Part shown: in pieces, positions 34,250 through 45,352 of the stretch | Layout of the letters: every line of letters begins with the position of its first letter | Position numbering within the stretch: position 1 is the stretch's first letter | From: Cercis canadensis | Lineage: Eukaryota > Streptophyta > Magnoliopsida > Fabales > Fabaceae | Reading direction: 5' to 3' | NCBI GenBank assembly: GCA_003255065.1 | Contig: QAOA01007934.1 | Span: forward strand, 124,001 to 188,000 | DNA: 64,000 bases | Made by a program: the position numbers and the translations under genes | The notes under the pieces: model-generated | What the model was told of the DNA's origin: nothing | Databases searched by the model: none | What the model saw: the letters and a program-made list of their open reading frames with translations, nothing else

Positions 34250-37200
34250 ACTTCAATTTATGCTGGTGTTAAGGAATTTATTGACTTTGCAAGTCAACTT
34301 GATATGCATATTCAAGTAGGAACGTTTAGATGCTAATGTATGAAATACAAATGTCGTAAGTTTGATACACCGAATGAAATAAGGATGCACTTATACATGA
34401 AAAGCTTCATGGATGATTATTATTATTAGGATAATCATAAAGAGATCTGTCTAGTCATTGTCCTAATGGATGTTAAAAATCAGTATATCCTTCGGTATAA
34501 GCAGATAGTTTAGATGTTGTTGAACCCTCTTTTGAATAAGAGTATATATCAGAGGAAAATCTAAATCCAGAATCCACAAAGTTTTATGATATATTGAGGG
34601 CTGCCTAGTCTCTATTATGAGATGGATATAAGACACACTATGTGCTTTCAACGGCTGTTAGATTGTTAAACATCAAGTCTAATTATAACATCCTAGAAAG
34701 TTCAATGGACGAACTTATCACATTGATGACAGAGATATTGCCTTCAAGTCATAAAATTCTAATTAATTTGTATCAAACCAAGAGACTGATTTCTAAACTT
34801 GGTTGTTGGTACAAGAAGATTGACAGTTGTTCATATAGGTGTATGTTGTATTATGAAGAAGATGAAGAGGCTAGGCAGTGTCGAATCTGTGGTGAACCAC
34901 GATTCACAGAATCTAGAGTTGGATGAGGTAATGTTAAGGAAGTTCCAACTAAATAGATGTGGTATTTGCTATTAATCCCTAGGTTACAAAGACTTTTTGC
35001 ATCTAATGCATCTGCGAATTAGATGAGATGACATAATGAACACCAACGTGAATCACGTGTGTTGTCACATGTATCATACGGAGATACATGGAAGCATTTT
35101 GACATTGTTCACCCGGATTTTGCATTAGAATCGAGGAATGTGAGGTTAGGTTTATGTGCCGATGGTTTAAGTCTTTTTAGAACAGACGCCAAGACATATT
35201 CATATTGGCCTGTTATCCTAATTCCTTATAATTTTTCACCTAGCATGTACATGAGAAGGGAATACATGTTTTTGACTATTATTATATCTGGTCCTCATAA
35301 TTTAAAAAGTAAAATTAACGTGTTCTTGCAACTTTTACTTGACAATTCGAAGAAGCTTTAGGATGAAAGAGTGCCTATTTATAACATTTCATTGAGGAAA
35401 AAATTTTGAATGTGGGTAACTCTTTTGTGGATCATCAATGACTTCCCTGCATATAGAATGTTATCCAATCAATAAATAGCAGACAAGTTGAGTTGTTCAA
35501 TTTGCATGGGCGGTTCAAAGACATTTTATTTGAAACATGGTCGTAAAATGTGTTATTTCGATTGCTATCGACAATTATTGCCTCAAGATCATCATTTCCG
35601 TCGTAACAAAATAACTACTTGAAGAAAATGGAGGAGAATAATATATCACCTAGGCTCTACTCTAGAGATGAACTTTTTATGTAAGTGTTAAAACTACCTA
35701 GAGTAATAGAAAGTGGAGGTGTTGTCTCTACTAGTTATAATGAAACCCACAACCAGACTAAGCATAGTATTTTCTAGAACTTACCATATTGACATGATTT
35801 ATTAATTTCTCATAACATTGTTGTTATACATACATAGAGCAATGCCTTTGAAAATATCTTCAATATAGTTATGGATGTTAAAAGTAAGAGTGAGGACAAA
35901 GTAAAGCCGAGACTAGATATGACAAAGTTATGTAAAAATTCTAGTTTTGAGTTGCAAGACTTGAGTAATGAAAAATTTGCGAAACCCAAGACGTTGTATA
36001 CACTTAATATTGACCAAAAGAAAGCCGTATGTGAGTGAGTGCAAAATCTAAAGCTTCCTGATGGATATGCATCCATCTTAGGGAATTGTGTCAATACTAA
36101 TATTCGGACTTTAACCCACATGAAAAGTCATGACTGTCATGTGTTTATGAAAAGAATCATATCAATTACTTTTAGTGGGTTATCTGCTCATATTTGGAAA
36201 CCTCTTGTTGAGTTGAACCAATTTTTTTGAGATCTTTGCTTTCATACTTTGTGTAAGAATGACTTGCAGATAATGGAGTAGAATATTCCTATTATCTTGT
36301 GTAAATTTCAATTTAAGAAGATTTTTCCTCCTACTTTCTTTGATTTGAAAGAACATTTACTAGTTCATTTAGTTGAAAAAAGATAAAGGTTGAACCTGTC
36401 CAATATAGGTGGATGTACCCTTTCGAAAGGTTCCTTTATACCTTAAAACGAAAGGTTAAAACAAAATACGTGTGTAAGGTTCAATTTGTAAATCATACAT
36501 ACTTGAGGAGACGTCAACTTTTTTGTTTCGTACTACTTTGAGTCTTACGTCCATTCAAGGATTAGAAGAGTCCCTCACAATGATGATGGTGGAGAAAGTT
36601 ATGTCAGACAATTTATTTCTGTCTTCAATTATCTTGCTTTCTTTCATGAAATTGTGCAACGATGATATCTCAATGATGAGGAACTAGTAGCTGCAACATT
36701 ATGTGTGTTGCTTAATTGCCTTAAGGTTAAACCTTACTTAAAATAAGTTTCAACTTAATATCTTAATTTTTTCTAATGCTTAAATATGATCCAACTTATA
36801 TGTTAACTAATTACATATGTGTATGTTGCAGCATGTAAATTCAGGGATTAACTTTAATGTACGAGAATCTCCCAAATGATCAAATGGATAAGTACATCTC
36901 CATTTGATTTCCTCAATGATTTAAATATTTTGTACGTAACTTTAACTATTTTCAATATTTAATTATATTCAACAAGTTTTAGTATATCACTAACTTCTTT
37001 TTAATTATATGTAGGTACAAAACCCTAAAAATGGTATCGTCGATCAGTTTTTAATATCTTCAACTCGGGGTCCTATAAAGAAGGTTAAGACATGAGACCG
37101 AGTAAATATCAACAGTTATAAGTTTCATACTGCTACTTTGTCCCATGATCGAAAAATAAATAACAGTTGAGTTTGTTTGAAATGATTTGGTTATGACGAA

Positions 37201-37740
37201 GCGGAATCCTCCTATTATGAGGTACTACAAGAAATCATTGAGATTGCATATATTGATTAACTTGGTTATTAATTAGCAATATCTAATTACAAATGATATG
37301 ATCCTTCACCTCGGAGGACAAAAAGTTATCCAAAATATGGATTTAGGGAAGTAAACTCAAGCAGAACATACAAGAGGGATGACTCATTCATCTTAGCTCA
37401 ACAAACGGAGCAAGTTTATTTATCTCCTTATCCACACACAACTCCTAATAAGCGGGGATGTTTACATATCATTAAACTAAAGGCTAGACACACAATTGAT
37501 GCCTCAGATGCGCCATATGATCCATACTAAGACGAACCATATCGCTCACCGGCGTTAATTGTTGATGATGATCAAATACAGACAGAATTGTGAGATATCA
37601 CTTTAACTGCTAAAGAGGAAATTGTTATTGGGACGAATCTAGTCATTGTCACTGATGTAGATGATGAAATAAGAAAATGTGATAAGAAGAAGATGAATAT
37701 CATAGTAGTGATGATGAAACCGATGAAAATCCCTTAGTGA
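34250..37740 (+). pseudogene. CACTA transposase remnant (transposase-associated domain, TNP2, DUF4218, DUF4216)
   Basis: Pieces appear in the normal family order. About 34.26-34.45 kb gives a transposase-associated domain (EFIDFAS, MKYKCRKFDTPNEIRMHLYM). 34642-34926 gives ARLLNIKSNY-like and 'DSCSYRCMLYYEEDEEARQC' sequence with a Cys pair. 35059-35361 gives the TNP2 core (WKHFDIVHPDFA...NVRLGL and YSYWPVILIPYN). About 36.04-36.23 kb gives DUF4218 (KLPDGYASILGNCV, KSHDCHVFMKRI, PLVELNQFF). About 37.37-37.50 kb gives a DUF4216-like DDSFILAQQTEQVY. Numerous stops and frameshifts mean it is dead. Confidence 0.8.
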
Positions 37741-38165
37741 TTATGTTCTAGCAAGCAATTGATATTACATAGGTCTTGCTAATATTTCATAAATGTTTAT
37801 GTATTGTTAATTACATAGTTGCATTTTCTCCTATGTTGTCTTTTTAGATATATTTTGCCGAAATTCTATCTACTAATGTGTTGTGTTTTTGTGTTACAAA
37901 ACTCTTGTTTATATTACTACTCTTGATGCTGCATTTTCTGTTTATCCCTCATTTTTCACGGTTTTGGAACTTTAGTAGAGCCTAGAGATATGTAGACATT
38001 CTTTTTGTATATGTCTTTTTTACATTATCTTTCTGTATAAATTCTTTTGTATAAATTTTGATTGGATTCTGCTATGCTGCTTCTGCTGTTGTTACTGTTG
38101 TTCTGCTACTGGTTAATGTATTATGCAAGTTTTGGGTTAGTAAAAAAATAGATTAGGAGGTGAAT

Positions 38166-38430
38166 GTAGGAACTTCTCACGGAAATGTCCATAAGAAAAT
38201 TAATAAAAAATTAATTCTTTTGTAACTTTTCACGGGCTTTCTCTTGAACAAAGCCTGCGAAAAAACACACGACTTTGTCGTGAGACTTCACTAATATTTC
38301 TCATGGACGATAATTTGCATGATAAACTCAGTTTGTCATGCCACTTTTTCTCACGAACCTAAATCCGTGAGAATGGAATTTCTCATGGAATTTTTGCCTT
38401 TTTCTCACCGATTTGTTCTGTGAGAAAAAA
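38166..38430. repeat. Right subterminal motif array of the CACTA element
   Basis: Repeats of the same TCTCACGGA/TCCGTGAGA words as at the left end, including CTTCTCACGGAAATG, TTTCTCATGGACG, ATCCGTGAGAATGG and TTCTCACCGATTT. The two arrays mirror each other around the decayed transposase. Confidence 0.75.
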
Positions 38431-38452
38431 CATTTTTTTTCTTGTAGTGTTA

Positions 38453-39125
38453 GCAAGGAAAAAAAAAGCATAGATAGAGTAATGCAAAGAACAATAACGA
38501 CAGCAAACCATTCAAGAAGTTCTTGATGGTTCAAACTCTGGGTCTACTAATTTTATCAATTTTCAAGATGTTTAGCATGGCCCTCGAATTGGGTTTTCAG
38601 TAGATGCTGCTTCCTCAATTGATTGCATTGTGGTGAGGAGAATGTGTTTGCAAGAGGAAAGATTGATGTGGATAAGATAAGCCACTAGATATGGTTTGAG
38701 AATGGAAATAGAATAATTTCAGCAAACATATTTTTTAACAATAAAAATGTAAAAGTGAAAATATATTTCAAGAAATGAAAATAGAAAATGAAAACACGGA
38801 AACATTTTCTAAAGCAAACAGGCTCTTAGTTTCCTGAGTTGAGATTCCCATGAAACTAATATTTGGTTGTTTTTGACTAATTCATATTGTAGATGAGGCA
38901 AGAAAAATTCACAAATAACAATATTTCGTTTAGTCTAAAAGGTTTACATAATTAGCATTCATGAAAACCAAGGGACCACAATGACTAGAAATCAAAGGTA
39001 GACATGACAAAATATAGGGCTAATTGACGTCTCCATTTACTTATTTCTGAATCCTCGAGATTATAGGCATGATACTTCAAATAATCTCTACTCACTTTCA
39101 TTACAACTTGCAACACATTATTGAA
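38453..39125. other. Intergenic sequence without recognised genes
   Basis: Right flank of the CACTA element. No ORF with a domain is seen. Confidence 0.4.
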
Positions 39126-39480
39126 TTACCTACTTATGGTTTCTTTGGATTGATAATAATTACACTGAATCACTTTATATTTTAAATTGTGAGCCAAAAT
39201 ATGTAAAAACATTGTCACAGCTTCACTTACAAGGACATTTCTTGTTCTAGTCAATCCAACTTTTTCTTGTAGAATGCTACAAAGTTTAATGAACCATCTT
39301 TTAGTCACCCTTAGCTGTTTAATGCAATCTTTTTCTGCTTCTCTATAAAGACGATTAAGAAAACTTTGTCTCTCTAATTCCTAATTACATGATGGTTCCT
39401 TCACCAAATATTTATCAGTGTACCAAGTAGCTACTACATCTAGAAGCAAAGTAAGAACACTAGCAATAACAACTTTTATT
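39126..39480 (-). pseudogene. PIF/Harbinger (HARBI1-like) transposase N-terminal fragment
   Basis: The minus-strand frame reads FLNRLYREAEKDCIKQLR, then MTKRWFIKLCSILQEK, GLTRTRNVLVSEAVTMFLHI, LAHNLKYKVI and SKETISR. This is the DUF8040-type helical domain that precedes the DDE nuclease of plant HARBI1-like proteins ('CI.QLRM....F..LC..L......T..V...EQVAMFLHILAHN..NRVI...F.RS.ETISR'). The nuclease part is missing, so this is a relic. Confidence 0.65.
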
Positions 39481-40017
39481 TCTTTCACCTCATACTCTTG
39501 GTTCCTAGGACGCTTTCTTGTTTCACTAATATCTATTTCTACATGATATTATTCCAAAAATTTATCATTTACTATCACTTAAAGGGATTGGTTCCATTCG
39601 CAATACGAGCACATTTTGGTTGAAAGTTTCCATGTTTCATCTCATCAAATTTTCAAACTCCTTATCAATAGTTATTCTATTTGGTTATTTTTCACTAATT
39701 TTTACTTGAGTAGCCTGTGAGTTTGACCATCAGTTAGCAAATGTAGCCAAATAAGTATTTAGTATAATATTTTTAGTGTGTTCATCTAATTCATCTAATA
39801 ATGCATCACTATGATCATCCAACCAATCTAAAAGACTTTCATTTTCTTCAAAGATTGTGCTCAAACATATTACTTTGAAATCACTATCTTTTCGATTTTA
39901 CCCTTTCATAATATGCTTCAATTTCAATCGCATATTATACTATGCAAAAGTAAGTTTCTCTAATTTATCATAATTCAAAGGATTGTGCACTTTTGTGTGA
40001 ATAAGTTCAAATATGCT

Positions 40018-40026
40018 TCAATTTGT
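40018..40026. repeat. Left 9-bp target-site duplication of the MULE
   Basis: TCAATTTGT, identical to 49582-49590 on the other side. Confidence 0.9.
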
Positions 40027-40650
40027 GGCAATTTGACCAAAATAATACAAGTGGACAAAGTATTTACCTATATAGTGTACATTTGAAAGTATTTACCTCA
40101 AAGGGGCAGTTTTGATTTTTTTAATAATATTCGAGTTTCAGTTAATCACGGTTTATCATGTCCAAAACCGTGAATCAATTGAACACGGTTCAGGGAAATT
40201 TTCACCAAAGCGTGATCATTGTTCATCCATATTTCTCGACTATTCAAGTCACGATTTTGTAGCTTTGTGGTCACGGTGTTCCTCCTTAAGGTCACGGTTT
40301 TCATTCCTCTCTTAGTCACGGTTTGGCATGCATTTGGAGTCATAATTTTTCTATTTTTGGGTCATGGTTTGGAATGGTTTTTTGCTGCTAAGGTCACGAT
40401 TTGGGAAGTGCTAAGGTCACAGTTTTGGTGCTTGGTTGGTCACGGTTTTGGAACTCTTTGACTCACGGTTTGGGAAGTGCTAAGGTCACGGTTTGGGAAG
40501 TGGTTGGTCACGGTTTGGGAAGTCTTTGACTCACGGTTTTGGGGCAATTGACCAATGGTTTGGTATCTCTTGAAGGTCACGGTTTGGGAAGTGGTTTTGG
40601 TCATGCTTTTGCTTTCTTTCTTGTCACGGTTTTAGTCATTTTTTCCCTAA
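40027..40650 (+). repeat. Left terminal inverted repeat of the MULE, with a CACGGTTT motif array
   Basis: Positions 40027 to about 40590 are the inverted counterpart of about 49115-49581. From 40145 onward a word of the form GGTCACGGTTT(T)GG recurs every 15-40 nt, often with GGGAAGTG or TTTGACTC between. The left arm holds about 100 bp more of these units than the right, suggesting unit gain or loss. Such arrays are candidates for transposase binding and for promoters of the adjacent PMD gene. Confidence 0.85.
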
Positions 40651-40873
40651 AGCGTGACTCTCTCCTTCCTTCGAAAATGACCTTTCTTCTTCCCCATTTC
40701 CCTTTCTTCCCCTCACTTTCATCTCCTCCCCCACCACCGGCCCATTCCTCCATTCTTTCTCCTTCACGGTTTTGGTTTGTGGTCTCTTTTTTGTAGATCT
40801 TCCAAGGGTATTTGTGATTTTTTGGTCTTATTTTCTTAATTGTTAATCTTGAACTAAGTATTCTGAGTTTAAA

Positions 40874-43800
40874 ATGGCAGAAAACCATGATATATTGCCA
40901 GGTCCTGTAGATGGTAGTGTGTTGACTGAGCAAGGACATCACATTTCAACAGGGACGTGGAACAATGGAGTAAGCATATTATTTACTTAAAATTATGCTA
41001 ATTATAAGAAAGCTTGTGTTAATTGCTCAATTAGTTAGTTAATTTTGTGAATTATGTCTAATATATTAATTTTTTTTTGCTTAATTAGTTTATTTTTTGT
41101 AATTATGATTAATCTGTAGAATATCTGTTAGTTTATTTATTTAGGTTATGCTTAATGTATTGATTTATTTGAATTATGGTTAGTTAGTTGATTTTGCTAA
41201 GACAAGTCCTTGAATATTGTTGTTTTGGAAACGTTTTTCATAAATGTGATAGTTTACAAATTTTTATATTGAATGTCGAATTTGCAAGGAGGATACCGAA
41301 TTTTACCTGAAAAACCACTTGAGTGTCAAATGTTTATTTTCTTTTTTAAAGAATGACTGTCCAATTATTGTAATCACAGTGTCGAATTTTTAAAGAAAAA
41401 TGTGTGGAGTGGCCAAACCCCAATTTTTATTTTATATTCTTTGTTGATCTTGCATGGGGGAGTGATTGGGAAGCCGCATTTTGCAAGCTGCATTATTTTC
41501 GAAAATATTGCGGGACCGAACGATGTCGAGCATTGGCAAGCGTAACAATAATAACAATAAATACTTGAACTAATAGGTGTTTCAATTCGAGTAAAAATGT
41601 TTTGAACTGTAATGCCCTCTTTGGCAAATTTTAGGTTCATTGATGAGAATATATTTTTAACAGATATTTCACCCTTGATGTTTTAGTTATATTTTAATAT
41701 ATGTACATAAAAAAACAAGTTAAAAGTTATTGGTGTGAAGATTGATTCCAAGGATGTTGGGCCTAGATGTATGTCATCTTATAAATTACAAACATTTTGA
41801 ATGTAAGTAATTAGGTGCAACGCCCAAGGTCGGTTTCAGGATAACTAACATTAGTCAACTGTTAGTAAAACATCCTTGAAATCAATTTCCACACCAATAG
41901 CTTTCTCACCATTTTTGTATGTTCACATACCAGTTAGGGTGTTAGATTTCAAGAACTTTTTTATTGAAGCACCTATGGGAAAAAGGAATTTGCCTCTTAG
42001 GTTACGACTTTAGATTTGAGCAATTTAGGGTTTTTAATTAAGGTTGGGAATTTTCGCATGGGGTATTTGATTTAAGGGGTTTAGTTAGGGTTTGGGGTTT
42101 TAGAAAGAGAAATGTTATTGGGTTTTCAGTTAGGGTTTTGAGTTTTAATTTTGGGGATCAGAGTTTAGGGTTATAAAAAATAATTAAGGGTTTCAAGTTT
42201 AAGGTTTAGGATATGACAATGGGATATGGAGTTAGGTTTGATGTTTTGTAGTTTTGTGAATGGAAATGTGGTTTCAAATTTGGGGTATCGAGTTTGGATA
42301 TAAGATTTCATGTTTTAGGTTATGCGGATTATGGATATGGTTTGGGTTTGAGGTTTAGGTTAGAGGTATAGGGTATAAGGTTTAGGTTATGGATATGCGG
42401 ATTATGAATTATGATTTATATATTTGTTTAATTTCTGCTTAGTTTGGATATTTGAGCAATTTTTTAGAATTATGGTTAATCTGTTAACAAAATTATTGTA
42501 GGTGGAGAGACTTATAAAATCGCGTAACCGTATGGTTGAGCCACCGGATGATGATAGATTGATGCCCTATATTCCCAGAGCAGGTTTAGGAGGGGCTGCA
42601 TTAGTGACCCCTCTAAAAGTTAATAGGGAGTTGCTGTCTGCCTTGATTGAACGATGGCGACCAGAAACACGCACATTCCACATGATAGAAGGGGAGTTCA
42701 CAGTTACTTTACAGGATGTTGAGATTTTATTGGGACTTCCTGTTGATGGTAACGTTGTTAGTGGTTGTAGTGAGCATGACTGGCAGGAGCTAACACAGGA
42801 GTTGCTTGGTGCTGTGCCAGATGAGGATGCTTTGTATGGTGGTAGAGTAAGGATGACTTGGTTGCAAGACACATTTGCTGTACTACCAGACGATGCTACC
42901 GAGTTGGAGATACAGTATCACGCGAGAGCACATATATTGCGGATGCTTGGGGGATGGTTGCTCCCTGACGCCACTAGTAACTATGTGCACCTTATGTACC
43001 TAAAGTTGTTGGAGGATTGGGATGCTGCAGGTCGTATTAGCTGGGGATCTGCAGTGTTGGCGAACCTTTATAGGTCCCTATGCAGGTTGTCTCTTGGCCG
43101 CACAGTGAAGTTTGCAGGCTGTGCGTTCTTGCTAGAGGTGTGGGCTTATGAGAGATTTCCTAAAATTTCTCTTCTTCCTCCGCGGTAGGGTAGAAGACCT
43201 CGCGGACCACTTGCATGCAAGTTTGTGGTTTAACTATATTGTTATTTGTATATGTGCAAAATAAATTACAATGTGTATATCTTAATTAAGTTGTCACGTA
43301 ATTGATGTCGATATTTTGTTAATTTAAATTAATATATTAGGTGGAAACACCCCCTCAGTTATAGAGACATGGATGTGGACAATGATTTAGCAGGGTATCG
43401 ACAATATTTTGATCGTCTGAATGTTAATGATGTAAGATAAGTCATTATTACTACTTCTTACAATTGATGTAATCCACTTTTATATGTTTAAATGAAGTTT
43501 TAATTTAAATTTTTTTTCTTTGTGATTTTTTTTGTAATTCATAGATTATGTGGCAACCTTATTGCGGAGCGCAGCTGCCATCTTACTGCCGAGCTGGACG
43601 TGACATATGGGCGGCGCGGGTCCCATTAGTATGCTTTAGCGTGGTCGAGACGCACTATCCAGACAGAGTGTTACAGCAGTTCGGAGGTTGTCAGGGCATA
43701 CCATTGCCCCTGAACCGTATTCCTCTCGATTAGAGAGGATTACCATGAGAGGGAACCAGGATAGAGTATGGACACAGTACCATGAGGCGTATTGCGAGGC

Positions 43801-45010
43801 GTGGAGATTGTGACGCAATAACATCGTGCCGTGTGCTGGGGATATGGGAGTCACTGCAGATTACATGCCTTGGTATCTCCGGATCACGCGTAGGTGGATG
43901 AGTCCAAGTAACCTCATGCCTGGTGACCAGGTCAGTTGCATGTCTGTATAACGTATATTTTGCGCTTCAATTTTAAATGAACATTAACCTCAGATGACAT
44001 ATTATGTACAGGTCCATATGCCTCCTCCCCAGCCTTATGCTCCGGTCCCACAGCAGACTCCTCCCGTTCAGACTGAGGCGCAGCCTCTCCCTTGTTCTGT
44101 ACCTACATATCATCATCAGCAACAGCAGCATGAGGGCGTTTCCTTGCAGCCGCCCCCTATTTTTAAGCATAGCTCCCAGTTTCAGGGGATGCCTGGGTTC
44201 CAGCAACCTTACCATCCAGCACATCCCTTTCAATCGAGCCAACCATTTCATAGGGAATCATTTATCACACCTCCATATTGGACTGCAGATCAGTATTCTT
44301 CATTTCAGGGTGATATGACCTAACTCTTTGCTAAGTACGGGTTAGTTAATCATAGTTGGGGAACACAGTTTGCCCAGTGGGCCTCAATGGGGCAGACTCA
44401 GGGTCCTCACATGAGTCAGGGTCAGCCTGAAGGAGATTGTATGACATATGATCAGTCTGAGGATATGACACATAATCAGCGTGAGGGCATGACACATTTT
44501 TCTGATTACTACAGGCCAGTAGAGGAGGCCACTGATATGGTGGGGCCATCGCATCGGAGCCCGGTATTATGCTCTATGTCGAGGGACCGTTCTCAGTTTG
44601 ATGGGCCTGAGGCCAGTTCATCTGGAATTGCATGTAGCGTGGCCATGCCTTCACCTCAACACAACATGTTTGGCACTAACACTAGTCTTCCCCAATCAGC
44701 GCTTGGTGTAGATCTTGATGTGTGTCTAGACCTGACGGTAGGGACATCACGAGCTGCTTTGGGTGACATGTATGCCGAACCTTTGGCTACTCCCATTGGG
44801 AGTCCTCATATTGATCGGGGAAACATAGGTACTGATCTTGCCGGATTGAGATTAGATGATGTATATGATTACCTTTTTACGGACGTGTATGATGATCCTC
44901 CACAGTCGACGCCTCTTCCAGCTCCCCAACCTAGGGGTCAACGAAGATGGCCGACTCGTGACAAACACCCTAGGACGTGCTTCACTGGTAGTAGATTTGA
45001 TAACATGTAG
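40874..45010 (+). pseudogene. Plant mobile domain (PMD, MAIN/MAIL1-like) gene inside the MULE
   Basis: Exons by eye: 40874-40969 (MAENHDILPGPVDGSVLTEQ, the PMD-family N terminus); 42502-43184; 43341-43431; from about 43542 to a GT donor near 43932; and 44012-45010. The core reads LLSALIERWRPETRTFHM, GEFTVTLQDVEILLGLPVDG, then ARAHILRMLGGWLLPD, WGSAVLANLYRSLCR, LLEVWAYERFP and RWKHPLSYRD, all in PMD order. The C terminus is low-complexity (PPPQPYAP, Gln-rich) and ends in a basic tail near RRWPTRDKHPRT. Defects are a one-base frameshift near 43710, a TGA near 43810 and a TAA at 44321-44323. PMD proteins such as MAIN and MAIL1 act in gene silencing and genome stability; the role of transposon-borne copies is not established. 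Confidence 0.85.
42000..42410 (+). repeat. Tract of degenerate TTTAGGG-like words in intron 1 of the PMD gene
   Basis: The words TTTAGGG, TTAGGGTTT, GTTTAGG and close variants recur irregularly over about 400 bp. TTTAGGG is the plant telomere repeat, but the copies are not in clean tandem, so this may be an old interstitial telomere-like tract or simply GT-rich drift. Confidence 0.4.
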
Positions 45011-45352
45011 TTACCTTTCTATTTTTAATATTGTAATATGTAATATGTGTGTAGGCTTGTAGATTTGATAATATTTGATAATATGTGTGTAGTTCCTATC
45101 TTTTGTGAAAACAATATAAGTAAAAGCACTTGAGATTATAATAAATAATGTACCTAATGTCGAAAATATGGTTACTAAGAACTAACTTGAATATAAACAT
45201 TCATATGAGATAAATATAAGTAACGATTAACTAAGTTCAGATAAAATAATATGACATCAATATGAATTCTTAACTTTTAAAATGTCTATAAAATACAACA
45301 ACGGCAAAAGGAATTCATTAAGAATCAACATTACTAACTTAGACAGTCTTAA

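Larger units (their letters stand above)
32725..38449 (+). mobile_element. Complete but decayed CACTA (En/Spm-type) DNA transposon
   Basis: The left end reads CACTACAAGAAAAAA and the right end TTTTTTTTCTTGTAGTG, the classical CACTA termini. Three-base target duplications, TTA at 32722-32724 and TTA at 38450-38452, flank it exactly. Both subterminal regions are filled with TTCTCACGGA-type motifs in both orientations. Inside, a plus-strand transposase is recognisable in pieces but is full of stops and frameshifts. The element is 5725 bp long. Confidence 0.92.

Noticed and set aside
34642..36230. Separate small host genes
   Set aside because: The ORFs match successive parts of one CACTA transposase and lie between exact CACTA termini.
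40112..40796. ORFs in the MULE terminal repeats, mirrored at 48930-49496
   Set aside because: They arise from the repeating CACGGTTT units; their proteins are repetitive and appear in both arms in opposite orientation.
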